NCBI RefSeq assembly: GCF_024346955.1
Contig: NZ_AP024883.1
Location: forward strand, 186,001 to 250,000
Reading direction: 5' to 3'
DNA: 64,000 bases
Origin: Vibrio mangrovi
Lineage (GTDB): Bacteria > Pseudomonadota > Gammaproteobacteria > Enterobacterales > Vibrionaceae
This document shows, piece by piece, positions 50,725 to 59,814 of the stretch. Under the pieces are notes generated by a model. That model saw only the letters and a program-made list of their open reading frames with translations, did not search any database and had not been told where the DNA came from. The position numbers and the translations under genes are program-made. Positions within the stretch are counted from its first letter, which is position 1; each line of letters starts with the position of its first letter.

Positions 50725-52404
50725 ATGTTTAGTTCTCTTCGAAGTCGGACCAAGCTCCTCTTGCTCACTGTGATTCCCCTGATGGTGATTACTGCGGTGA
50801 TTACCCTGGTTTATTACTGGAGTGGCATGAAGTCGCTGGAGCAAGAGCTCGGACAATATCGTCAGGAATTGGTAAATAGTCATAAAAATGAGTTGAAGTC
50901 TTACCTGATGATGGGAACGACGGCGATTCAGTCTCTGTATGACAGTGATCAGCATGGTGAGAATAAAGCACGGGCCAAAGAGATATTAAAGGCGATGCGT
51001 TTTGATGATGATGGTTATTTCTTTGCGTATGATTCGCAGGGAGTAAATACATTGCATGCGATTAAACCGGCATTGGAAGGGAAAAATCTGTATGACCTGA
51101 AAGACAAAAACGGAGTTCCTGTTATTGCCGGGTTGATTCAGGCGGCGAAGTCTGGTGACGGATTTCTTTATTTTTCATGGCATAAGCCTTCTCTGAATGA
51201 TCAGGCACCGAAGCTGGGATATGCTGAGTACCTGCCAAAATGGGACTGGGTTTTGGGAACCGGTGTTTATATCGATGATATTGACCATCAGGTTGCTGCT
51301 TTTCAGTCCAACCGGGAAGATCAGCTATATCAACAGACGTGGTCTGCTATCGGACTGTCGGTTATCGGTCTGATATTAACGATTATCATCGTAAGCTGGC
51401 TGGTTTCCAGAGGCGTCGCTCCACTTCAGCATATACTTACATCCTTGCAGGATGTCGCCGCCGGAGGTGGTGATTTGACCGCCCGGCTGAATGTTGAAAG
51501 TCGGGACGAAGTCGGACTGGTGGCAGAGGCATTTAACTCATTTATGGACAAACTTCATCCGCTGATTTCGGATATCAGCCGGACTGAGCGGGATGTTGTT
51601 CTGGCCGTGAATGATTTGGATCAGCAGACATCTCATTCCACCCAGAAAATGAATAGCCATTGTCAGGAGACCGATAAAGTCGTTGCAGCCGTAACCGAAA
51701 TGAGTGCCACGGCCCGTGAAGTGGCACTGAACACCAATGCGACAGCCCAGGCGATAGAATCTGCCAATCAACAGATTATTGAGGCACAGAATGAGGTTAA
51801 CCACGCAATAGAAGGGATTGGTAATTTGGTGAAAGAAGTGCATCTGACCTCAGATGCTATTTCAGAGCTGAGTGAACAGGCTGGTGAAATAACTCAGGTG
51901 TTGGATGTAATCGGAGAAATTGCCGAACAGACTAATCTGCTGGCACTGAATGCTGCAATAGAAGCTGCCCGTGCCGGAGATCAGGGGCGGGGATTTGCTG
52001 TCGTGGCTGATGAAGTCCGTTCTCTGGCAAGCCGGACTCAGAATAGTACGCAAGAGATCGGTGAAATGTTGAATTCACTGAATCAGGGAGTCAGTAAAGC
52101 GGTTAGTCGTATGCAATCCAGCCGGGAGCGGGGAGAAAGTACTGAACAGGAATCAGTGCGTATCAGAGAAAGTCTGTCAGGTATTTCTCAGGCGATACGA
52201 ACAATTCAGGATATGGGTATACAGACTGCTTCTGCGGCGGAGCAACAGAGTGTGGTTTCTGAAGAGATCAACCAGAACCTGGTGGCGATTCAGCAGATTG
52301 TGAATGAGTTGAACCATAATCTGCAACAATCGGAATCAATCAGTGACCGGCTGGCGCAGTCTGGTCGGAAAATGGGAGATTTAGTCGGACACTTTAAGAT
52401 TTAA
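50725..52404 (+). CDS. Methyl-accepting chemotaxis protein with Cache domain
   Basis: About 559 residues from the ATG at 50725 (TGAGGAA upstream). An N-terminal membrane helix (LLLLTVIPLMVITAVITLVY), a periplasmic single-Cache domain (DDDGYFFAYDSQGVNTLHAI ... KWDWVLGTGVYIDDID), a second helix near residue 215, a HAMP domain and a C-terminal signalling domain with the hairpin tip EQTNLLALNAAIEAARAGDQ. The Cache type often binds small organic acids; ligand unknown. A receptor gene occupies the same place (between coaBC and radC) in V. cholerae. Confidence 0.92.
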   Translation: MFSSLRSRTKLLLLTVIPLMVITAVITLVYYWSGMKSLEQELGQYRQELVNSHKNELKSYLMMGTTAIQSLYDSDQHGENKARAKEILKAMRFDDDGYFFAYDSQGVNTLHAIKPALEGKNLYDLKDKNGVPVIAGLIQAAKSGDGFLYFSWHKPSLNDQAPKLGYAEYLPKWDWVLGTGVYIDDIDHQVAAFQSNREDQLYQQTWSAIGLSVIGLILTIIIVSWLVSRGVAPLQHILTSLQDVAAGGGDLTARLNVESRDEVGLVAEAFNSFMDKLHPLISDISRTERDVVLAVNDLDQQTSHSTQKMNSHCQETDKVVAAVTEMSATAREVALNTNATAQAIESANQQIIEAQNEVNHAIEGIGNLVKEVHLTSDAISELSEQAGEITQVLDVIGEIAEQTNLLALNAAIEAARAGDQGRGFAVVADEVRSLASRTQNSTQEIGEMLNSLNQGVSKAVSRMQSSRERGESTEQESVRIRESLSGISQAIRTIQDMGIQTASAAEQQSVVSEEINQNLVAIQQIVNELNHNLQQSESISDRLAQSGRKMGDLVGHFKI

Positions 52405-52513
52405 CAGACATCATGATTGCAACTGGAGTTGATGCTTCTCGGAAAATGTACCACTAAAGTTGCATATGGTCTCATCTTCAGTTTTTGTATGGCAAACAGA
52501 AAGGAGCCATACG

Positions 52514-53188
52514 ATGAGTCTTAAATCCCTTCCTAAAGAATCAATGCCACGGGAAAAGTTGCTTTCCCGTGGCCCCCTTGCACTATCTGATGCTGAGCTA
52601 TTGGCTATATTCTTACGAACCGGGGTTTCGGGGATGAATGTGCTTGAACTGGCTGATTTTCTTTTGCAGGAATTTGGTTCGCTCCGGGCACTGTTTTCTG
52701 CATCAAAGGCTTCATTCTGTCGCTATAAAGGACTGGGGGAAGCTAAATTTGTTCAGATGCAGGCGGTTCTGGAAATGGCTCAGCGTTATTTTTCGGAAAC
52801 TCTGCAAAGAGGGGATGCACTGACGAATCCGCAATATACCCGTTATTATTTGTCGGGAGTGCTTCGTGATCGGCGACGGGAGGCATTCTATGTATTGTTT
52901 CTGGATAACCAAAATCGGGTGATCTGCGGTGAAATTTTGTTTGAAGGGACAATCAATGCAGCAAATGTGTATCCGCGGGAGATTGTCTCCCGGGCACTTC
53001 AGCATCACGCTGCGTCGTTGATTCTGGCACACAATCATCCCTCCGGTATTGCCGAGCCCAGTCAGGCTGACCGAAGTATTACCCGGCGCATTACCGATGC
53101 ATTAGCGCTGGTGGATATCCGGGTTTTGGATCATTTTGTGATTGGCGACGGTGAAATTGTCTCGTTTGCCGAACGGGGCTGGATTTAG
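52514..53188 (+). CDS. radC: RadC family JAMM-fold protein
   Basis: 224 residues from the ATG at 52514 (SLKSLPKESMPREKLLSRGP), with AAGGAGCC upstream. A helix-hairpin-helix region (LFSASKASFCRYKGLGEAKF) precedes the MPN/JAMM domain with the metal motif HNHPSGIAEPSQAD. RadC was once linked to DNA repair; its molecular activity remains unclear. Located directly upstream of rpmB, as is usual. Confidence 0.92.
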   Translation: MSLKSLPKESMPREKLLSRGPLALSDAELLAIFLRTGVSGMNVLELADFLLQEFGSLRALFSASKASFCRYKGLGEAKFVQMQAVLEMAQRYFSETLQRGDALTNPQYTRYYLSGVLRDRRREAFYVLFLDNQNRVICGEILFEGTINAANVYPREIVSRALQHHAASLILAHNHPSGIAEPSQADRSITRRITDALALVDIRVLDHFVIGDGEIVSFAERGWI

Positions 53189-53400
53189 TGTGTTCTGATA
53201 GAAACTGGCTGCACTTTATCTTTATTATCCGGTCGATTTGGAAGTAAGCGGTCGCTTTCGGCTGATTAGGGGGAATTTACGAAAGTTTTAGTTGTGAGAT
53301 AAGGAGATTCTGTTATCATTCGCCCACTAAATTTTCAACCTATTATCAGCTCGGCGATGAAAAAGATCTAAGGATCTGCAAAAAAGGATCTGTTCGGGTC

Positions 53401-53429
53401 TTGAGCAATGCACATCAAGTTAGTATAAT
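53401..53429 (+). promoter_or_regulatory. Sigma-70 promoter of rpmB-rpmG
   Basis: TTGAGC (-35, 53401-53406), 17 bases, TATAAT (-10, 53424-53429), followed by GCGCGACC, a GC-rich discriminator typical of stringently controlled ribosomal genes. Confidence 0.8.
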
Positions 53430-53551
53430 GCGCGACCTTTGATAGCCTTGTATGGATTTTCCATAATGGTTTTAAACCTCACCCTTCATCATGGAGAGAG
53501 GTTCGGCCACCAAGGTTGATATCGAGCTGAAACGATTTGGAGAAGACATTC

Positions 53552-53788
53552 ATGTCCCGAGTATGCCAAGTAACTGGTAAGCGTCCTGTAACGGGGAACA
53601 ACCGTTCGCACGCACGTAATGCTACTAAGCGTCGTTTTCTGCCGAACCTACAAACTCATCGTTTCTGGGTAGAGAGCGAAAAACGTTTTGTTAAACTGCG
53701 CCTGACTGCGAAAGGCATGCGTATCATCGACAAGAAAGGCATCGATGCTGTTCTTGCTGATATTCGTGCTCGCGGCGAAAACGTTTAA
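53552..53788 (+). CDS. rpmB: 50S ribosomal protein L28
   Basis: 78 residues from the ATG at 53552 (SRVCQVTGKRPVTGNNRSHA), the normal length. GGAG lies nine bases upstream. The central NATKRRFLPNLQTHRFWVES segment is diagnostic. A few frames upstream in the same phase are not part of the protein. Confidence 0.98.
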   Translation: MSRVCQVTGKRPVTGNNRSHARNATKRRFLPNLQTHRFWVESEKRFVKLRLTAKGMRIIDKKGIDAVLADIRARGENV

Positions 53789-53801
53789 GAGGAATTGAAC
53801 A

Positions 53802-53969
53802 ATGGCTAAAGGCATTCGTGAGAAAATTCGTCTGGTATCTTCTGCAGGTACTGGTCATTTTTACACAACTGACAAGAACAAGCGCAACATGCCAGGTAAA
53901 TTCGAGATCAAAAAATTTGATCCTGTAGTTCGCCAGCATGTTGTTTACAAAGAAGCAAAAATCAAGTAA
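53802..53969 (+). CDS. rpmG: 50S ribosomal protein L33
   Basis: 55 residues (AKGIREKIRLVSSAGTGHFY ... VVRQHVVYKEAKIK), with GAGGAA upstream, 13 bases after rpmB. It is the cysteine-free (C-) form, not needing zinc. Operon with rpmB ended by a strong terminator. Confidence 0.98.
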   Translation: MAKGIREKIRLVSSAGTGHFYTTDKNKRNMPGKFEIKKFDPVVRQHVVYKEAKIK

Positions 53970-53995
53970 TTGAACTGCTTTTTGTAAGTTTGCAT

Positions 53996-54022
53996 AAAAC
54001 CCAGCTTTGGCTGGGTTTTTTA
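53996..54022 (+). terminator. Rho-independent terminator of rpmBG
   Basis: Stem AAAACCCAGC/GCTGGGTTTT with a TTTG loop and a T tract, 27 bases after the rpmG stop. Confidence 0.93.
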
Positions 54023-54109
54023 TTGCCTTCACCTACCTTTTTTCAGAGAAAGGGCATAGGATGAACGGATAATATCTATTGAGTGCAAATATCTGTTGAG
54101 AGTACAGCG

Positions 54110-54613
54110 ATGAAGGATCGAAAGCGACGTTGGAATAATTACCTGATTCTGGCGGTGATTTTATTTATCGTCATTTTGAATTTACCAACCATCATTAAAG
54201 ATTATCTTTTGCCTCATGAAGAGAGTAACAATCCATCTCTTCTCAATCCCCAACTGACAATTACTTCGATACAAACATTGCCCTGGTCGCTGGAGCGTGA
54301 ATCCAATGGTGACTGGAAATCGACAGTGTCGTTTGATATCTCTGCTCTGGAGCTGGTACAGCGTTGGCGGGGTATTGTCGGTACACTGGTAGATGATAAG
54401 ACTTACCAGTCGTTGGCAGGTAAGCTGAATAATCCGAGAACGGTAGAAGTCTGGTATGAAGAACAGGAAGAACCCCAGCGGATTACTTATTATCGTTTTC
54501 CTCAATTCTGGTTGTTGAAAAACTGGCAGGAAGAGTGGATTGCGGTGACTGCGGAAGACAGTTATCTGTTTCCTCCGGTACTTTCCGAAACGCCGACGCA
54601 GGAGGAGCATTGA
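54110..54613 (+). CDS. Hypothetical membrane-anchored protein upstream of mutM
   Basis: About 167 residues from the ATG at 54110 (KDRKRRWNNYLILAVILFIV). One N-terminal hydrophobic helix after a basic cluster anchors it in the inner membrane with the rest periplasmic; that part (LTITSIQTLPWSLERESNGD ... WLLKNWQEEWIAVT) shows no known motif. It ends one base before mutM, and a similar hypothetical gene occupies this place in other vibrios from memory. Function unknown. Confidence 0.7.
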   Translation: MKDRKRRWNNYLILAVILFIVILNLPTIIKDYLLPHEESNNPSLLNPQLTITSIQTLPWSLERESNGDWKSTVSFDISALELVQRWRGIVGTLVDDKTYQSLAGKLNNPRTVEVWYEEQEEPQRITYYRFPQFWLLKNWQEEWIAVTAEDSYLFPPVLSETPTQEEH

Positions 54614-54614
54614 A

Positions 54615-55424
54615 ATGCCGGAATTACCCGAAGTTGAGGTCAGTCGATTAGGGATCAGTCCTTATCTGGTCGGTGAGCAGGTGAAATCTGTGAGTGTTCG
54701 TACGCCGAAGCTTCGCTGGGAGATTCCTTTCGAACTTCAGCAGATCGCCGGGCAGGTGATTCGCCGGATTCAGAGAAGGGCAAAGTATTTATTGCTGGAA
54801 ACCGATGTCGGAACAGCGATCGTTCATCTGGGGATGTCTGGCTCTTTGCGGATTTTAGATGCACCGCTTCCTCCCGGAAAACATGATCACGTCGATCTGT
54901 TTATGATGAATGGTAAGGTTCTGCGTTATAACGATCCCAGACGATTTGGCGCATGGCTATGGGCTGAAAACGGAGTGAAACACTCTGTGCTGAATAATCT
55001 TGGCCCCGAACCACTTTCTGATGAACTGACTGCTGACTACATGGCAACGAGAGCGAAAGGGAAGCGAGTGACCGTGAAGCAGTTTATTATGGATAATAAG
55101 GTGGTTGTCGGAGTAGGTAATATCTATGCTAATGAATCGTTGTTTACGTCCGGTATCCGACCGACACGCGAGTCCGGTTCACTGACGATGACTGAATGGG
55201 AAAGGCTGGTGGCTGAAATTAAGACCGTACTTGCTTATTCTATTGAGCAGGGCGGAACCACATTGAAAGATTTTGCTCAGGCTGACGGAAAACCCGGTTA
55301 CTTTGCTCAGGAGCTGCGGGTTTATGGTAAAGCCGGAGAGCCATGCCCTGAATGTGGACAAGGCATCCTTGAACAGAAAATCGGACAACGGAACACCTTC
55401 TATTGCCCGCTTTGCCAAATATAG
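54615..55424 (+). CDS. mutM: Formamidopyrimidine-DNA glycosylase
   Basis: 269 residues. Mature N-terminus PELPEVEVSRLGI (catalytic Pro2, Glu3), the helix-two-turn-helix segment VVGVGNIYANESLF, and the C-terminal zinc finger CPECGQGILEQKIGQRNTFY followed by CPLC. It removes 8-oxoguanine and formamidopyrimidines from DNA. The start follows the previous stop by one base with GGAGGA upstream. Confidence 0.96.
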   Translation: MPELPEVEVSRLGISPYLVGEQVKSVSVRTPKLRWEIPFELQQIAGQVIRRIQRRAKYLLLETDVGTAIVHLGMSGSLRILDAPLPPGKHDHVDLFMMNGKVLRYNDPRRFGAWLWAENGVKHSVLNNLGPEPLSDELTADYMATRAKGKRVTVKQFIMDNKVVVGVGNIYANESLFTSGIRPTRESGSLTMTEWERLVAEIKTVLAYSIEQGGTTLKDFAQADGKPGYFAQELRVYGKAGEPCPECGQGILEQKIGQRNTFYCPLCQI

Positions 55425-55450
55425 CTGATGTGCTTGATCTCCGGGCTGGT

Positions 55451-55945
55451 TTAAACGTTACGTTTTTTACGGAGTGATTCAGCAACGATTGGGGGAACAA
55501 AGGTATCGACATCTCCGCCGTGAATGGCAACTTCCCGGACAATCGTTGAAGAAAGAAAGGCGAATTCGTTTGCCGGAGTAAGGAATACACTTTCCAGCTC
55601 TGGCATAAGTCTGCGGTACATGTTGGTCAATCCGAACTCATACTCGAAATCCATGGTTGTCCGTAGACCGCGGATCAATACATTTGCACCAACTTGTTTC
55701 GCAAAATCAACTAAAAGCCCGGAGAATCCCTGAACGCTCACATTGGCTAAGTGCCCGGTGGCGTGCTCTGCGAAAAAAACTCTTTCTGCCAGAGTGAACA
55801 TGGTGTTTTTACTGGGGCTGGCGGCAACGGCAATAATGACTTCATCAAACATACCGGCGGCACGATTGACAATATCAAGATGCCCGTTTGTCAGAGGATC
55901 GAATGTGCCCGGATAGATGACACGCGATAATTTTTTTTTGTTCAC
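55451..55945 (-). CDS. coaD: Phosphopantetheine adenylyltransferase
   Basis: 164 residues. The nucleotidyltransferase motif YPGTFDPLTNGHLDIV (TNGH) and the C-terminal FLSSTIVREVA are characteristic. It catalyses the penultimate step of CoA synthesis. Convergent with mutM and divergent from the heptosyltransferase gene. Encoded in the same window as coaBC. Confidence 0.96.
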   Translation of the reverse strand: MNKKKLSRVIYPGTFDPLTNGHLDIVNRAAGMFDEVIIAVAASPSKNTMFTLAERVFFAEHATGHLANVSVQGFSGLLVDFAKQVGANVLIRGLRTTMDFEYEFGLTNMYRRLMPELESVFLTPANEFAFLSSTIVREVAIHGGDVDTFVPPIVAESLRKKRNV

Positions 55946-56060
55946 AGCCTGTTATCTCAAAAGTTGAACTGAGTTACTTAGGTATATAGTAACAAAAAGA
56001 CTCAAAATCACCTATTGAAGTGCGTATGATAGACGGGAAGTGACTGAATAAGAGTTTGAA

Positions 56061-57125
56061 ATGAAAAAGCTACTTGTGATTCGTAATGATAAAATCGGAG
56101 ACTTCATGCTAGCGTGGCCCAGCTTCGCTATGCTCAAAGCATCAATGCCAGACTGCCATATAACGGCGTTGGTTCCCGGTTATACTATGGCACTGGCTGA
56201 ACTGTGCCCATGGATTGATGAAGTCCTTGAGGATCCGACCCCAAAAGGTTCGAAAGCATCCCAGCAGGAACTTATCCGGAAAATTCGCCAGGACAGCTTT
56301 GATGCATCTATCAATTTATTCTCGACAACATACAATGCCCTGTTAGTCTGGAAAGCGAGAATTCCGTATCGTATGGCTCCGGCGACAAAATTGGCACAAG
56401 TATTTTATAATCATAGGGTTAAACAAAAACGTTCACAGTCAGCCAAACCCGAGTATGAATATAATTTGGATCTGATTCGTATTTTTTTAAAGGATCATCA
56501 GATACCGATTGTCGAACCAAGCGCTCCTTATCTCGCCTTCACACCATCAGAACTTTCGAAGCAGAAGGATAAACTGGCGGCTCAGTTGAGTATTCATCCT
56601 GATAAACCCTGGATTTTTGTTCATGCGGGTAGTGGTGGTTCGGCCAATAATCTTTCCCTCGAACAGTATAGCCAGTTGATCGATGGACTCGATGGTGATT
56701 TTGAAGTGGTGTTGACTGCGGGGCCAGGTGAAGAAGAAAAGGCTTATCAGCTTCAACTGCGTATCAATCATCAGGGTGAAAAAGCGGTTGTATACGATAA
56801 AAATGACGGCTTGGTCGATTTTGCCAAATCAATTGCCTGTGCGAGCCTTTTCATTGCCGGCTCAACGGGGCCATTACATATTGCAGCCGCGATTGATGTT
56901 CCTACCATCGGCTTTTTCCCGGCCAAACGTTCGGCAACACCATTACGGTGGAAGCCGCTGAATTCGGAAGGACGCCATCTGTCATTTTCTCCACCGGTTC
57001 AGGGAGATAAATCTCAGCAGGAAGATATGAGTCAAATCCGGATTGAGTCTGTTCTGAGTGAGCTTAATCCTTGGGTGGTGTCGTATTTGTTTTCACCCAG
57101 AGGTCGGCATATTTCACAAATGTAG
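56061..57125 (+). CDS. Glycosyltransferase family 9 (heptosyltransferase-like)
   Basis: 354 residues. The GT9 N-terminal motif KLLVIRNDKIGDFMLAWPSF and the C-terminal donor-site segment FIAGSTGPLHIAAAIDVPTI are present. Such enzymes add ADP-heptose (or related sugars) to the LPS inner core at the cytoplasmic face of the inner membrane. The end overlaps the convergent GT2 gene by 62 bases. It opens the LPS region that runs to the window end. Confidence 0.82.
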   Translation: MKKLLVIRNDKIGDFMLAWPSFAMLKASMPDCHITALVPGYTMALAELCPWIDEVLEDPTPKGSKASQQELIRKIRQDSFDASINLFSTTYNALLVWKARIPYRMAPATKLAQVFYNHRVKQKRSQSAKPEYEYNLDLIRIFLKDHQIPIVEPSAPYLAFTPSELSKQKDKLAAQLSIHPDKPWIFVHAGSGGSANNLSLEQYSQLIDGLDGDFEVVLTAGPGEEEKAYQLQLRINHQGEKAVVYDKNDGLVDFAKSIACASLFIAGSTGPLHIAAAIDVPTIGFFPAKRSATPLRWKPLNSEGRHLSFSPPVQGDKSQQEDMSQIRIESVLSELNPWVVSYLFSPRGRHISQM

Positions 57126-57843
57126 AGTGTGCGGAAAGCAGAGATAACAGGAAGCCCTGCTTTCCATCTAAAAATCCGGCTTTGATAACATACATCTTCA
57201 GAAAACATCCCATTGCATGGATCATTCCCTGACTAATGCTGCTTTTTTTCCCACGTTGCTGGCGCTGTTCTGCCCAGGCTTTGGCGTATCCTGCGGATTT
57301 CACCAGATAATGATGGATATCGTCGTAAGTATAGTGGATCGCATCTCCGGAAAGTGTTTCTACAGCCATAGATGATGTCACTTCAACTTTTTCATGAACC
57401 AGTGCATCGTTGTACTGTGTCAACTGGGTAGGATATAAACGCAAGACTCTGTCAGGATACCACCCACAATGACGGATAAAACGACCGAAGACCCAGCTCA
57501 GGCGTGAAATCTGGTAGATAGTATTGGGCTTATCTGCTCTTACCGCATTCTGGATGCTGCTTCGGAGCTCTGGTGTTATCCGCTCATCTGCATCCAGCCA
57601 TAAGACATAGTCTGATTCGACATATGACTGCGCCAGACGACGCTGAGGGCCAAATCCCGGCCAGTTAGTATTGGAAAAAAACTTGTCCGTGAATTGACGG
57701 GCAACTGTTTCTGTATCATCTGTGCTTCCTGAATCAAGGACAACAATCTCATCGACCCAGCCCTGAACCGTGTTCAGACAGGCTTCCAGATGCTTTGCTT
57801 CATTTTTCACAATAAGGGCAACGGCTAAGGTTGGTTGTCTCAC
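57064..57843 (-). CDS. Glycosyltransferase family 2 (WaaE/KdtX-like)
   Basis: 259 residues. VALIVKNEAKHLEACLNTVQ, then VVLDSGSTDDT and the metal-binding YVLWLDADERI are GT2 signatures; the length and the RHCGWYPDRVLRLY segment are of the WaaE/KdtX type that adds glucose to heptose I of LPS. Its 3' end overlaps the convergent GT9 gene by 62 bases, so both cannot vary freely there. Confidence 0.82.
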   Translation of the reverse strand: MRQPTLAVALIVKNEAKHLEACLNTVQGWVDEIVVLDSGSTDDTETVARQFTDKFFSNTNWPGFGPQRRLAQSYVESDYVLWLDADERITPELRSSIQNAVRADKPNTIYQISRLSWVFGRFIRHCGWYPDRVLRLYPTQLTQYNDALVHEKVEVTSSMAVETLSGDAIHYTYDDIHHYLVKSAGYAKAWAEQRQQRGKKSSISQGMIHAMGCFLKMYVIKAGFLDGKQGFLLSLLSAHSTFVKYADLWVKTNTTPPKD

Positions 57844-57918
57844 GATGATGTTTCTCCGTTGGTAGACGATAGTAGTTGATAGACGATAGCTGTATGTTGA
57901 TATTCGTATTCTGAATGA

Positions 57919-58998
57919 CTAAATCGTATTTGAGCTCACTTTATCTGAGAGGTGAAAGTCTTTCACCGCTTTATCAAACATCTGAGTGACTTGAGCGGCC
58001 TGAATTCGATTCATTGCTGATTCATCTTTTACCCGGGAACGCCAGTTTAATTCTGATATTTCTTTGCCAGTTTCTGCTTTAATCGCATCTTCATAGGCAG
58101 AGACAACATACTCCCGATAGGAATAAGGACCGGTTCGCTGTGGATTATGATGGGCATAAAGACCGATAACCGGTGTATTCATTGCGTTTGCCATATGAGC
58201 CGGGCCGGTGTCAGGTGCAATGACCAGATCACTTTTGTCCAGCAGTGCCAGCATCTGTTTTAAAGTACTGTTGCCGACCAGATTGGTGACAGGACAATCA
58301 ATCAACTTCAGTATCCGGGCAGCTAAATCGGTTTCAACCTGAGCCGGTGAGCCGGCGAGGATGATATTCCAACCTTTGTCATATACATATTGAATGACTG
58401 CGGCATAACCTTCAGCCATCCAGTTTTTATAGGCTTTGCTGGCTCCGGGAACTATCACTAGATTACGTTTGTGTACGTTTAATTTTTCTTCTGCCCATTG
58501 ATTGTCACTATCAGAATAAGTAAGTGCCCACTTTGGTGTAGTGTCTTTAATACCCAGAAATTGAGCAAACGCAAGCATACCATCCAGCACATGAGGGGCA
58601 TTAGGAGAAGGAACATGTTGATTGGTAAACCAGGTCTGAAAGTCCTGACTACGTGTTGCATCAAATCCTAGTTTATAGGTTGCTTTGATCCCGAGTGTTG
58701 CAATACTGGCTCTGAAAGCATATTGCATGTGCAACAGGGCATCAAACTGTTCTCCTTTGAGAGTTGTCCATAGTTGCCGGTATGCTTTCAGTCCCTGTTT
58801 CTTATCAAAAATAATGACATTAATGTTTTCAAGATCATGAATTAGCTGGGCCTCTAATTTACCGGTAATCCACGTAATTTTTGTTTGAGGCCATTGGCGT
58901 TGAATCGTCTGAACCGCAGCAATTGCATTGCAAACATCACCAATAGCAGAAAGGCGCAGAACACAGATAGATCGGGGAGCAGAGTCAAATAACGCCAT
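57919..58998 (-). CDS. Glycosyltransferase family 9 (heptosyltransferase)
   Basis: About 359 residues from the ATG at 58998 (ALFDSAPRSICVLRLSAIGD); the longer frame starts inside the divergent promoter region. CVLRLSAIGDVCNAIAAVQT and VIAPDTGPAHMANAMNTPVI are GT9 donor-binding motifs. A LPS core heptosyltransferase, not obviously WaaC or WaaF by eye. Divergent from the Kdo kinase gene. Confidence 0.82.
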   Translation of the reverse strand: MALFDSAPRSICVLRLSAIGDVCNAIAAVQTIQRQWPQTKITWITGKLEAQLIHDLENINVIIFDKKQGLKAYRQLWTTLKGEQFDALLHMQYAFRASIATLGIKATYKLGFDATRSQDFQTWFTNQHVPSPNAPHVLDGMLAFAQFLGIKDTTPKWALTYSDSDNQWAEEKLNVHKRNLVIVPGASKAYKNWMAEGYAAVIQYVYDKGWNIILAGSPAQVETDLAARILKLIDCPVTNLVGNSTLKQMLALLDKSDLVIAPDTGPAHMANAMNTPVIGLYAHHNPQRTGPYSYREYVVSAYEDAIKAETGKEISELNWRSRVKDESAMNRIQAAQVTQMFDKAVKDFHLSDKVSSNTI

Positions 58999-59097
58999 AA
59001 CTGTCACTAGAGGCAAATAGAATTGACAGGAATTATGCAGAGAGAGAAAGAAAATGTAAAATGCTGATTGAGTGAAGCTTTCATCATTGGGTTGGCT

Positions 59098-59814
59098 GTG
59101 AAAACGTTCGAGCAAGGTAAATTACGGGTTTGGTATGATGAGGTGCTGTTATCGGTATCTCCTGAACTATGCTTTGATGCCAGTTTCTGGCAACAGCAGG
59201 ATAAGATTGTTGGTCAGGCATCCGGAAGAGGTACAACATGGTTTATCCAGCTTGATGGTATTCAGGGAGCATTGCGTCATTATCGGCGGGGCGGATTATT
59301 TGGCAAGTTGGTTAGAGATCACTATCTTTTTTATAATTGGGATAAGACAAGGAGCTACCAGGAATTTCAGGTTTTAGAGCATCTGAGAAAATCTGGTGTA
59401 AATGTTCCCCGTCCCGTTGCCGCCAGAGCTATTAAGAAACATGTATGTTATCAGGCAGATTTAATTACAGAAAAGATCCCTAACGCACGTGATTTGGTGA
59501 CAATTCTTCAGGAAAATTCATTGAGTGATGAGGTCTATGGGAAGATTGGTCGGGAGATTCGCAAGATGCATGATGCGCAGGTGAATCATACGGATCTGAA
59601 TATCCATAATATTCTGATTGATGAGCAGGAGCATGTTTGGATTATTGATTTTGATAAGTGCTATCTCGATGCCTGTCAGAATTGGAAATCAAATAATATA
59701 AAGCGCTTAATACGCTCTTTTAAAAAAGAACAAGTAAAAAGTAACATTTTTTTTAGTAACCGCTCTTGGGAGTCATTGATGGATGGTTACTTGCTGGTAG
59801 TGGATGAGTTATGA
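59098..59814 (+). CDS. kdkA: 3-deoxy-D-manno-octulosonate (Kdo) kinase
   Basis: About 238 residues. GSGRGTTWF-like loop (ASGRGTTWFIQ), ALRHYRRGGLFGKLVRDHYL and the kinase catalytic segments VNHTDLNIHNIL and WIIDFDKC match KdkA of Haemophilus and vibrios, which phosphorylates Kdo of the LPS inner core, replacing a second Kdo. Start uncertain: GTG at 59098 (KTFEQGKLRVWYDE) is favoured; a TTG at 59068 would add ten residues. Consistent with the single-Kdo core of vibrios. Confidence 0.85.
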   Translation: MKTFEQGKLRVWYDEVLLSVSPELCFDASFWQQQDKIVGQASGRGTTWFIQLDGIQGALRHYRRGGLFGKLVRDHYLFYNWDKTRSYQEFQVLEHLRKSGVNVPRPVAARAIKKHVCYQADLITEKIPNARDLVTILQENSLSDEVYGKIGREIRKMHDAQVNHTDLNIHNILIDEQEHVWIIDFDKCYLDACQNWKSNNIKRLIRSFKKEQVKSNIFFSNRSWESLMDGYLLVVDEL

